Shown here: positions 1 to 5,902 of the stretch, in pieces
Numbering within the stretch: position 1 is the stretch's first letter
Layout: every line of letters begins with the position of its first letter
Assembly: GCA_958453575.1 (NCBI GenBank)
Contig: CAUDYH010000016.1
Location: 1-11,012, forward strand
Reading direction: 5' to 3'
Origin: an uncultured Collinsella sp.
Lineage (GTDB): Bacteria > Actinomycetota > Coriobacteriia > Coriobacteriales > Coriobacteriaceae
DNA length: 11,012 bases
The notes under the pieces: model-generated
Databases searched by the model: none
Seen by the model: only the letters and a program-made list of their open reading frames with translations
What the model was told of the DNA's origin: nothing
Program-made: the position numbers and the translations under genes

Positions 1-2166
1 GATCTCGCTACCCGCAGGATAGAATGCTCCCTTGTTTTTCAGATCAGCCAGCTGAGTAGAGGTGATGGCGGCATAGGCACCGTTCTTCCCGGCCTCGTTG
101 CTAGGCTGCGAGGTCCAGCCGATAAACGTTGCGCTGTCGGAAAGCCCCTCGCGGTCTTCGGGAGCCGCGGGCGTCAAACCCACGCCGTAGCGATACCAAT
201 CAGTGGACTTGTCGTGCGCGGCACCGGTTTTCCAATCAAGCGTCTTGCCCTTAACGTTATAGAACAGCACCTGCGCCTCGTATGAAGCGATAAAGAGGTC
301 GTTACCCTTGAAGCCGAATTTTTCATCGACGCCGCTTCCGTTGTCGGCGGTGTAGGTCGAAGCCTTATCGTGGTCCGTGTTCTCCTCGACGCGCTTGTCA
401 GCAGCGACAGCAGCAGCATCGGTCTTGCCGTCAAACCAGCTGTTGTCTTGTTCAATTCGATTCACACGCACATCGGGCTCGCGGAACCAGCCCATAAAGC
501 GGTATCCCTCGTTTGCCTCGGTCAGGCCTTCAGGCTTTGCGGAGGTATCCTGCTTAAACGTTACCGATGTATCGCCCTGGGCCAGGCCTTGGGCCGTTCC
601 CGCCAGCACGGCGCTCACGGCAAAGGCGTACGGATCCGAGGTCGCCTGGTCTTTGCCAAGTTTGGTCTTCTCGATTGTCGCGGTGCCCGCACCGGGAAAA
701 TCGATCGTCGCCTTAACGCTTTGGCCATGCACGGGAATTTTCAGCTTGTAATCCATCGCCCACTCATTGGGGTGCGGGGCACCCAGGGCCTTGTCGTTAG
801 CGGTCGAGCGCATGGTGCCGGCACAGAAGTCGTAGTCGTGCTCTTCCCACAGCTCGCGCGTGGTGTAGCGTTCGTCATCCCACGGACCATAGCCATCGCC
901 CTTGATGATGCCGTCGCCGCCAAACGAGGGGATTTTCTTTTTGGCAGGGTTGCCCTGGCTGCTGCCGTTTAGGCTCACGCTCGGCTTAAAGTAGCATTCG
1001 GTAACCGTGGCGTCACCCTTGTTGGCGCGCGCAGCAAGACCGCCCAGGTTCACATCGTTTTGAATGATGGGGATCACGGCGATGGGATTATACTGACGCG
1101 AGCTCAAGTCACCCGCAAAATGGCTTCGGACGAGCTCGTTGCCCTTTTCGGTTAGAATACGACCCGCCAAGCCACCCGTCCACGCGCGCGTCACGGCGAC
1201 GACGCCCACGTACGACGCGGCATAGCTGTAGCACTGCGCCGTCGAGAAGCAGTCGATAATCTTGGCGTCACCCGCCATACAGCCCACAAAACCCGAGGCA
1301 TACACGTTGTTGCCGCCCAGGGCGCCAATGGCCACGTCGTACTTATTGGTGACGTCGGTCATGCCCTTCTCGGCAATCGAGCCGTCGTCCTTACGCGTCG
1401 GCGTCACGCGGCAGTACTCGATAGTCGAGTTCTTAACATAGCCGGCAAACGCCGCCATATACAGACCCTCACCGCCGAGCGCCTGCACGCCCGAGGTCGT
1501 ATTGTTGACGGCACGGCCGCCACGGACCTCGCAGTTGTAGAGGGTGCAGCCGTCGAGCTCGCCGGCGATGAGACCGCCCTCAAAGCCTGCGTTGGTAATG
1601 AGGTTGAGAGCATTGTTGGCGCAGGTCACGTGCAGCGTGCTCTCCATGACCATAACGTTTTCGAAGCGCGTTTTGACGGCCTTGCCCACGATAATGCCAC
1701 CGCGGAAGTCCGCCCACACGTTGGCGTCCTTGACCAGGAAGTTTTTGATGGTGGCACCGTTGGTCTCGGCAAAAAATCCCGTATCGCGCTCGGGGTCAAA
1801 AGCGTCTTTATTGTAGCTCAGGCCCTCAACGGTGTGGTTTTGACCATCGAACACGCCCTTAAACGGATGCTCCTTGTTGCCAAACGACAGATGCTTAACA
1901 GTGTGCGAGACAATGGTCTTCATGTCGTCATCATTAAGCACGATATCGTTATCGAGATAAACGCGCCAGCCGGACGTATCGCGCTCACGCGAAAGCGCCA
2001 CGTACACCAAAAAGTCGTTCGCGTTTTTGATGTGGTATTCGTTTGTGTTCTCGGGCACGTCCTCGGCATGCACCACCGTTGGCAGCGCCATAACGCAGCA
2101 AAGGGCAATCGCCGCGACGGCAACTAGCCTGCTAAGCACGCCCCGGTTCATGTTCTTGATCTTCAT
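1..2166 (-). CDS. Large exported surface protein with GLUG-like and InlB-type repeats (C-terminus outside window)
   Basis: The frame stays open for 722 codons from the ATG at 2164-2166 to the window edge, so the C-terminus is missing. GGAGGTG lies about 9 nt before the ATG, and the gene starts 3 nt after the stop of the preceding gene, so translational coupling is likely. Residues 1-34 form a conventional Sec signal peptide (basic start, hydrophobic core, VHA|ED cleavage), not the SipW type of its operon partners. Residues 40-400 hold Gly/Ala-rich repeats such as GGLIAGELDGCTLYNCEV (about 193-210), GFVGCMAGDAKIIDC (about 290-304) and NLGGLAARANKGDATVTEC, resembling GLUG-type beta-solenoid repeats of bacterial adhesins. 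YRFMGWFREP (about 555) and ATFIGWTSQPS (about 677) match the Phe-x-Gly-Trp core of Listeria-Bacteroides/InlB B repeats. It is probably a cell-surface adhesin or matrix component. A wall anchor may follow beyond the window, but this cannot be seen. The exact function is unknown. Confidence 0.88.
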   Translation of the reverse strand, partial: MKIKNMNRGVLSRLVAVAAIALCCVMALPTVVHAEDVPENTNEYHIKNANDFLVYVALSRERDTSGWRVYLDNDIVLNDDDMKTIVSHTVKHLSFGNKEHPFKGVFDGQNHTVEGLSYNKDAFDPERDTGFFAETNGATIKNFLVKDANVWADFRGGIIVGKAVKTRFENVMVMESTLHVTCANNALNLITNAGFEGGLIAGELDGCTLYNCEVRGGRAVNNTTSGVQALGGEGLYMAAFAGYVKNSTIEYCRVTPTRKDDGSIAEKGMTDVTNKYDVAIGALGGNNVYASGFVGCMAGDAKIIDCFSTAQCYSYAASYVGVVAVTRAWTGGLAGRILTEKGNELVRSHFAGDLSSRQYNPIAVIPIIQNDVNLGGLAARANKGDATVTECYFKPSVSLNGSSQGNPAKKKIPSFGGDGIIKGDGYGPWDDERYTTRELWEEHDYDFCAGTMRSTANDKALGAPHPNEWAMDYKLKIPVHGQSVKATIDFPGAGTATIEKTKLGKDQATSDPYAFAVSAVLAGTAQGLAQGDTSVTFKQDTSAKPEGLTEANEGYRFMGWFREPDVRVNRIEQDNSWFDGKTDAAAVAADKRVEENTDHDKASTYTADNGSGVDEKFGFKGNDLFIASYEAQVLFYNVKGKTLDWKTGAAHDKSTDWYRYGVGLTPAAPEDREGLSDSATFIGWTSQPSNEAGKNGAYAAITSTQLADLKNKGAFYPAGSEI

Positions 2167-2169
2167 AGG

Positions 2170-2817
2170 CTAGTTCACCTCCGGCCAGCCCGCGACGTCA
2201 AGCACGTCGAGGACGGTATCGCTTGCCTGCTGGTTTTTGGCCTGCACGGCCTGAACATCGATATCGAGCCTGAATGAGCCGCCGCGCGCGGCATCGTGGT
2301 AGTCGCCCACAAAGCGCAGCGAGTCCATGAGGCTTTCCGTCATGGCACCGGGGTCGAGCGTGCCGCCACGCCCGGCCAATCCGCGGTAGTAGTACCACCC
2401 ATCGCCGCCATCGATCCACGGGGACCCCTCGCCCGCGTTCACATGAAACGCAACGCTGCCCGAAGCATCCGCGCTCGAACCGTCGGGCGCCACCGACGTC
2501 ATGCGCAGACGCGCGCGAACGTACTCAGGCTGCGCGCCGACGTTCTCCACGCGCACAATGCGGCTGATGTCAGAACCCCCGGCCTTGGTGTCGGGATAGT
2601 CACCGTGCTCGTTGGGATCAAACGGAATCTCCTCGCCCTGCACGTTGAGGGTGTATTCGCAGACTCGTACCTTCACGCTGCCAAACGATAGGACGTTGTT
2701 CGCCGGAACCATATCAACGGTAAAAGCCAGCGTGCCGCACAGGCACGCCAGGGCCAACAGCGCCATCGCGGCAAGCGCCAAGGTGCGTTTCTGATTGTCG
2801 GAAAGATTGTTGAGCAT
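2170..2817 (-). CDS. SipW-type signal peptide-containing secreted protein (camelysin/TasA-like, putative minor subunit)
   Basis: This is a 215-residue exported protein. The N-terminus has a short charged region, a hydrophobic core at about residues 12-27, then GTLAFTVDMVPANNVLSFGSV. The pattern Ala-Phe-Thr followed by Asn-x-Leu-x-Phe-Gly-x-Val is that of signal peptides cut by SipW-class peptidases in TasA, CalY and related proteins. Residues 86-105 (RIVRVENVGAQPEYVRARLR) and the later WYYY / LDPGAMTESL segment fit the beta-sandwich fold of camelysin-like subunits. The start is the ATG at 2815-2817, needed to keep the signal peptide intact, but I see no good Shine-Dalgarno sequence ahead of it. 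The gene follows the larger TasA-like gene after 89 nt containing a strong hairpin, and precedes the large surface protein by 3 nt. I infer a low-copy accessory subunit of the same surface structure. The family assignment rests on the signal and motif pattern only. Confidence 0.8.
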   Translation of the reverse strand: MLNNLSDNQKRTLALAAMALLALACLCGTLAFTVDMVPANNVLSFGSVKVRVCEYTLNVQGEEIPFDPNEHGDYPDTKAGGSDISRIVRVENVGAQPEYVRARLRMTSVAPDGSSADASGSVAFHVNAGEGSPWIDGGDGWYYYRGLAGRGGTLDPGAMTESLMDSLRFVGDYHDAARGGSFRLDIDVQAVQAKNQQASDTVLDVLDVAGWPEVN

Positions 2818-2835
2818 TACGTTCGCCAGTCGTCG

Positions 2836-2896
2836 ATAAAAAGGGGATCGAGATCCCGGCCCGAAAATGGGGATGGGGAGCGGGCCGGGATCTCGG
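2836..2896 (-). terminator. Strong intra-operon hairpin terminator/attenuator
   Basis: Arms 2849-2863 (CGAGATCCCGGCCCG) and 2881-2895 are a perfect 15-bp inverted repeat with a 17-nt loop. On the minus strand the stem is followed by ATCCCC and then TTTTT (2838-2842). It starts 11 nt after the stop of the TasA-like gene and ends about 20 nt before the next start codon. Because the downstream genes clearly belong to the same export system, partial termination that favours the upstream subunit is more likely than a true operon end. The U-run is offset by six bases from the stem, so efficiency is uncertain. Confidence 0.7.
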
Positions 2897-2906
2897 TGGA
2901 GGGGGA

Positions 2907-3665
2907 TTAAGCCTGAGTCTTAGCCCATTCCTTGGCCTGCTTAAGGGCATTCTGCGCGTCAGCATTTTCACCCTGCTCGGTGCCATTCTGGCCCGCGCCA
3001 AAGATGTAGGCAGAGACCGTCATCGTGGGAGCCTGTTTCGGGTCAGTAGTAGTCTCGACAACATCGGTGTTGTTCATGGCAGAGGGAATCGTCACGGCAG
3101 TGAAAAGCTCATCGGTATAAACGTCCTGCGCTGCTTTGTTGGCTTCGAGCTTTGCAGGCAGGTTCTCTGCGGCAGAGTTCTTGGAGTACATAAACAGACC
3201 GCTCACGTACTGGTTGCCAGAGTTGTCAGATTGGTTGGTCTTGACTTGACCCTCAACGGGCTTCCAATTCGTATTTTTGAGCGTAAAGTACGGGGTCTTT
3301 TCAAGGCTGGTGCCAGGCTTGACGATGGCATTCTTTACGTAAATGAATACGTATGCATCATCAGAGCCAGCCTTGATGCCGACATTGGGGTTCTTGGCCA
3401 CAGTGGCGCCAGGAACCATCTTGGAGTTGGCAACCCACTGGGTCTCGAACAGGTAGGCCTTTTCAGTGTTCGGATTATCGGGGTCCGGTTTCTCGGGATC
3501 GGTCGGATCAGGCTTGTTTTCCGGGTGGCCAAAGCTACCCACCGTGAACACGTTGTCAATGTGCTCCTGCGCCGTCAGCCATGCATAGGTACCCACACCG
3601 GCAGCCAGTACCAACAGCAGCAGGGCGGCAATGATGCCGTAGCGCTTTTTCTTCTTGTTTTCCAT
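2907..3665 (-). CDS. TasA/camelysin-like secreted protein with SipW-type signal peptide (putative major fibre subunit)
   Basis: This protein has 252 residues from the ATG at 3663-3665, which has AAGGA eight bases upstream. A TTG 12 codons further out lacks a ribosome site and would spoil the signal peptide. Residues 1-9 are Lys-rich and 10-24 hydrophobic. GTYAWLTAQEHIDNVFTVGSF (25-45) is the SipW-cognate signal pattern, with Asn-x-Phe-Thr-x-Gly. A Pro/Asp-rich linker follows at 48-65. The segment QWVANSKMVPGATVAKNPNVG (76-96), followed by AYVFIYVKN, is the Trp...MVPG...V-x-K-x-P-x-V...Asp-Ala-Tyr-Val motif of the TasA/camelysin family, whose members form extracellular fibres or act as cell-surface proteins. 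The gene lies directly after sipW (70-nt gap), the usual arrangement of a substrate with its peptidase. The leader can fold TTCTC against GAGAA, with the ribosome site in the loop. A role as the main structural subunit is inferred from its position before the attenuator. Confidence 0.85.
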   Translation of the reverse strand: MENKKKKRYGIIAALLLLVLAAGVGTYAWLTAQEHIDNVFTVGSFGHPENKPDPTDPEKPDPDNPNTEKAYLFETQWVANSKMVPGATVAKNPNVGIKAGSDDAYVFIYVKNAIVKPGTSLEKTPYFTLKNTNWKPVEGQVKTNQSDNSGNQYVSGLFMYSKNSAAENLPAKLEANKAAQDVYTDELFTAVTIPSAMNNTDVVETTTDPKQAPTMTVSAYIFGAGQNGTEQGENADAQNALKQAKEWAKTQA

Positions 3666-3735
3666 CGTTCTCTTCCTTTCGAGAATCGTTTTCCCCGGCA
3701 ACGGCCCCTACCGCCGCCGACGCTTTTCCCTGCCG

Positions 3736-4293
3736 CTATGAACGCCGCTCCCTCGCATGCACGCGGGCATGCTTGCCCGCAGGCTCGTCGGGAACCATCC
3801 GATCGAGCACTATCGACGCCGTGATCAGCAGCGCCAGAACGGCCACCACAACAAGCAAACCGGGCATCGTCGTGCAATAAGCGTTGACGAAGCCCAGGTA
3901 AGGGACACAAAAAGAAACAGTGCCGATCACGCGCGAAAATGGCGTCTGCTCGGCATCGTGCATGATGCTTCCATCTGCATTTTTGTTTGCAATGCCCTGC
4001 GTGCCGATCATCTGCGCGGCAGGGTCGATCTCGTACACCTGGTGCGTCACCACGGCGCCATCCGATCGGTAAAAGGTTGCATTGTCACCCACGGCAATAT
4101 CCGCTGGCTCAACCTGGCGAACAAACACCATGGAGCCAACGGGAAGCTCGGGTTCCATAGAGCCCGAGAGCACAGCAAAGGGCATGTATCCAAATGCACG
4201 AGGAACAAAAGAAACAACGGCAAGGGCTATGACAAGCGCGAACGCCAAGCTACTCAAAAGTGCAATAAATCGTTTGAGTCTACGCGCCGTCAA
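3736..4293 (-). CDS. sipW: ER-type signal peptidase I (SipW-like)
   Basis: This is a 185-residue membrane peptidase that would remove the signal peptides of the two SipW-type proteins downstream. Residues 8-30 form an N-terminal membrane anchor and about 142-163 a second one near the C-terminus, as in SipW. The catalytic Ser45 is in VLSGSMEP. His84 in VVTHQVYEI replaces the Lys of ordinary bacterial signal peptidases, which is diagnostic of the ER/archaeal type. The box that normally reads T-K-G-D-x-N-N...D reads GTQGIANKNAD here (97-107): Asp107 is kept but the first Asp position is Ile101. The start is a TTG at 4291-4293. An in-frame stop lies nine bases upstream, and GGGGG about 13 nt away is the only ribosome-site candidate, so translation may be weak. 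The basic C-terminal tail coincides with a GC-rich hairpin (3763-3780). It is the first gene of the surface-protein operon. Confidence 0.9.
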   Translation of the reverse strand: MTARRLKRFIALLSSLAFALVIALAVVSFVPRAFGYMPFAVLSGSMEPELPVGSMVFVRQVEPADIAVGDNATFYRSDGAVVTHQVYEIDPAAQMIGTQGIANKNADGSIMHDAEQTPFSRVIGTVSFCVPYLGFVNAYCTTMPGLLVVVAVLALLITASIVLDRMVPDEPAGKHARVHARERRS

Positions 4294-4419
4294 AGTGATA
4301 ATTCATCCCCCTTGAGGCCTTATTCGACCCATCCAAAGGTCAGCAAGTTTCAACAGGAACCGCAAGGCGCTTGAAAAGTGAGTCCGAAATAAGCCAATTT
4401 GGAATCTTTTCGTAATAAA

Positions 4420-4448
4420 AACATAGCGATGTGCTACACATTTTTCAA
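4420..4448 (-). promoter_or_regulatory. Predicted sigma-70-type promoter of the sipW operon
   Basis: On the minus strand, TTGAAA (4443-4448) and TATGTT (4420-4425) are separated by exactly 17 bases. The -35 box matches five of six consensus bases and the -10 four of six. The predicted transcript would start near 4412, giving a leader of about 118 nt before the TTG start of sipW. I saw no known riboswitch in that leader. Confidence 0.55.
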
Positions 4449-4456
4449 TGTTATGT

Positions 4457-4509
4457 CGCCAAATGCTACCTATTTTGGCGTAAGTGGTCATCTCTACCAA
4501 AATTGGCCT
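4457..4509 (-). promoter_or_regulatory. Candidate operator upstream of the sipW promoter
   Basis: A perfect inverted repeat, CGCCAAA (4457-4463) and TTTGGCG (4474-4480) with a 10-nt spacer, begins nine bases upstream of the predicted -35 box, a typical place for an activator site. A related half appears 28 bases further out: CTACCTATTTTGGC (4466-4479) and CTACCAAAATTGGC (4494-4507) differ at only two positions. Another similar word, GCCAATTTGG, lies at 4393-4402 just downstream of the predicted start point. The binding protein is unknown. Confidence 0.4.
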
Positions 4510-4710
4510 GCTTTATCCAATACTTACGACTAACCCCCTACGCAACTTCCTCATAGAAGGTTCGATTTTTTGCGAAACTAAAATAATGGTACCCCCCCCC
4601 CACATTAAAACAAACTACTGGAAGTGTCATTTATTTCCGACCCCTCTTTGCCGGAGTTTTATGACAGCCCCATGTAGTTCGCAGCCCATAATCCTCTGAG
4701 AACCGTGTCC
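4510..4710. other. Non-coding AT-richer spacer with a C10 homopolymer tract
   Basis: No convincing gene is present on either strand. Composition is visibly richer in A and T than the flanking genes. The one notable element is a run of ten C at 4592-4601 (ten G on the strand of the sipW operon), about 300 nt upstream of the sipW start and about 145 nt beyond its predicted -35 box. Confidence 0.5.
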
Positions 4711-4935
4711 CAGAATTCACGTCCGGAGTGGGATGCGGCTTCCGCTTGTGGCCCCGTTGGGAAACCACATCCCACTCCGATCACAAATTCCGGGTCGCAC
4801 TTTCCGCCAAGACCCTCAACCGGAAAGCACATCCCGTTTCTCAGCCGAATACTGGGATGCATTTTCCGCAGAGCCCCTCAACCGGAAACTGCATCCCATT
4901 CCAAAGACAAATTCCGGGACACAGCTTCCACAACC
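4711..4935. repeat. Imperfect tandem palindromic repeat, about 62-nt unit, about 3.5 copies
   Basis: The units begin at 4711, 4784, 4846 and 4908 (the last partial). Unit lengths are 73, 62 and 62 nt. Each starts with a GAATTC/AAATTCCGGG/GAATACTGGG-like box, then TTCCG, a CCCTCAA-like middle, CGGAAA and CATCCC. Unit 3 folds into a 15-bp stem with a single mismatch (GGGATGCATTTTCCG at 4854-4868 against CGGAAACTGCATCCC at 4883-4897). In unit 1 the mismatches between its two arms become G-U pairs in one strand's RNA, as expected if folding is conserved. It lies between the terminator of the flavodoxin gene and the sipW promoter. It could be a REP/BIME-like chromosomal repeat or a multi-site binding region. 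Reading frames across it only translate the repeat. Confidence 0.75.
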
Positions 4936-4940
4936 CCGTG

Positions 4941-4974
4941 TTAAGAAAAAAGCCCCGAGAATCTCGAGGCTTTC
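4941..4974 (-). terminator. Intrinsic terminator of the flavodoxin gene
   Basis: On the minus strand AAAGCCTCGAG pairs with CTCGGGGCTTT across an AUU loop, an 11-bp stem with one G-U wobble, and runs into TTTTTTC. The wobble becomes a mismatch on the plus strand, so the element is oriented for the minus strand. It lies about 45 nt past the flavodoxin stop codon. Confidence 0.85.
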
Positions 4975-5015
4975 ACGTTTGTACGATTGAACGCGCGGCA
5001 CCGCAAGCGGCGAAG

Positions 5016-5567
5016 TTATTCGCCCAAAACGGCCTTTTTTGCGGCTGCAGCCATGTTATCCATATCTTCCTTGGTGGGATGGTCCTTCGCGGCAACCCAG
5101 TTGTCGAGCAGCATCTTAAATCGGGCGTTATCGGGATCTTGCTCGAGCATGGCCTCGTAGCGCTGCTTGACCGCGGGGCCCATCTTGCCCTGGCACATCG
5201 CCCAGCCCGCAAGCTCGGCATCCCCAGCCAAATTGGAAGTTACGCGGTCGATAATCTGCTGATAGTAGCTCTGGTCGGCGCCAAAACCGCAGGTGCCAAA
5301 CAGGAAGACGCGCTTACCGTGCAAGGCGGAGAGCAACGCCGCGACCGAAGGCGTGCACGCGCCCTTGTCACACCAAAAACCGACGAGCACCGTGTCGGCC
5401 GCGCAGGCGCCCTGCGCCTCGAGCGCAACCTGATCTGCATCCGCATCGTCGCTCAACGCCGCGGCGTGGACAAACTCAACGCCCGCAGCCTGTAGAGCGC
5501 GCTTGATCGCACCCGAAACCATCCTGGTATTACCGCTCTTGCTGTTAACCACCAAAGAGCACGTCAT
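5016..5567 (-). CDS. Flavodoxin-family protein
   Basis: The protein has 183 residues from the ATG at 5565-5567. A GTG two codons earlier is possible, but GAGG lies only four bases before it and ten before the ATG, so I prefer the ATG. The N-terminus MTCSLVVNSKSGNTRMV carries the flavodoxin phosphate-binding loop S-K-S-G-N-T (9-14) after the first beta strand, so it should bind FMN non-covalently and act as a soluble electron carrier. VLVGFWCDKGACTPSV and FLFGTCGFGADQSYYQQI fit the later flavin-contacting loops. The C-terminal half (MCQGKMGPAVKQRYEAML, then AKDHPTKEDMDNM) resembles the subgroup of anaerobe flavodoxins that includes BilS, the partner of bilirubin reductase BilR, but there is no bilR here, so I do not name it. 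It appears monocistronic, with its own promoter and terminator. Confidence 0.85.
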   Translation of the reverse strand: MTCSLVVNSKSGNTRMVSGAIKRALQAAGVEFVHAAALSDDADADQVALEAQGACAADTVLVGFWCDKGACTPSVAALLSALHGKRVFLFGTCGFGADQSYYQQIIDRVTSNLAGDAELAGWAMCQGKMGPAVKQRYEAMLEQDPDNARFKMLLDNWVAAKDHPTKEDMDNMAAAAKKAVLGE

Positions 5568-5626
5568 AGTCACGTTGCCTCGTTTCCCCCAAAACTAAAG
5601 CCACTAATGCAATTTATTAGATGAAT

Positions 5627-5654
5627 ATCTTAGTACTAACGTGACGGATGTAAA
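5627..5654 (-). promoter_or_regulatory. Predicted promoter and palindromic operator of the flavodoxin gene
   Basis: On the minus strand TTTACA (5649-5654) and TAAGAT (5627-5632) are 16 bases apart, placing the start about 50 nt before the ATG. The perfect palindrome TTAGTACTAA (5630-5639) covers the end of the spacer and the first bases of the -10 box, a position where a bound protein would block polymerase. A repressor of the redox-sensing MarR/HxlR kind is a reasonable guess but is not shown by the sequence. Confidence 0.45.
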
Positions 5655-5730
5655 CCACCGTCTGTCGATTGACGACGCAGACGACATCTTTGGACAGATT
5701 TCGAACAGTATGTACTTCGGATTGAAACCG

Positions 5731-5822
5731 CCGCAGAACGTTTCACGAATGTCCGAAAAACTGTTTCACAAAACGCCGTCAAATTGTGTCACGGAGTATC
5801 GTCAAAATGTTTCACGCGCTGG
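5731..5822. repeat. Array of four GTTTCAC direct repeats with 22-24-nt spacing
   Basis: GTTTCAC occurs at 5740, 5763 and 5809, and GTGTCAC at 5787, giving steps of 23, 24 and 22 bases, close to two helical turns. Each is preceded by a CG-rich/A-rich word (CCGCAGAAC, CCGAAAAACT, CCGTCAAATT, CGTCAAAAT), so the true unit is a degenerate 22-24-mer. The array lies between the end of the ABC exporter operon and the flavodoxin promoter, starting about 85 nt upstream of the latter's -35 box. The heptamer equals half of the bacterial parS consensus, but the second arm is absent in every copy. It is too degenerate and too short for a CRISPR array. An iteron-like or operator-like array is the best description. 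Confidence 0.6.
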
Positions 5823-5872
5823 TAGAACGCTATATAACAAGATCGCTCTATGGGACAAACAAACCTGATTAA

Positions 5873-5902
5873 TTTGCCCCACGGGCTTGCTTACTGGGCA
5901 AA
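5873..5902 (-). terminator. Weak candidate terminator at the end of the ABC exporter operon
   Basis: TTTGCCC (5873-5879) and GGGCAAA (5896-5902) can pair in a 7-bp stem overlapping the stop codon at 5891-5893. A smaller GCCC/GGGC stem lies inside the loop. On the minus strand only TTAATCAGGTTTGTTTG follows, without a clean U-run, so termination here is uncertain. Confidence 0.3.

Noticed and set aside
3666..3701. TTG start extending the TasA-like protein by 12 residues
   Set aside because: It lacks a ribosome site, whereas the ATG at 3665 has AAGGA at a good distance and gives a normal Lys-rich signal peptide start.
4294..4412. Possible riboswitch in the sipW leader
   Set aside because: The leader is long enough, but I could not match conserved elements of c-di-GMP or other known riboswitches by eye. 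A covariance-model search of this interval would decide it.
4303..4500. Minus-strand 65-codon frame upstream of sipW
   Set aside because: It covers the predicted promoter and operator, has no family resemblance, and its start would lie upstream of the predicted transcript start.
4705..5495. Overlapping plus-strand frames with repeated peptide segments
   Set aside because: The repetition comes entirely from the 62-nt palindromic DNA repeat, and the longest frame then runs antisense into the flavodoxin gene. No usable ribosome site.
5731..5822. CRISPR array or complete parS site
   Set aside because: Repeats are only 7 bp identical with degenerate flanks and no unique spacers. None of the four copies carries the GTGAAACA arm needed for a parS palindrome.
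5641..5868. Plus-strand 75-codon frame starting at GTG with QNVSR-like repeats
   Set aside because: The repeated peptide is the translation of the GTTTCAC array, no Shine-Dalgarno precedes the GTG, and the frame overlaps the predicted flavodoxin promoter.
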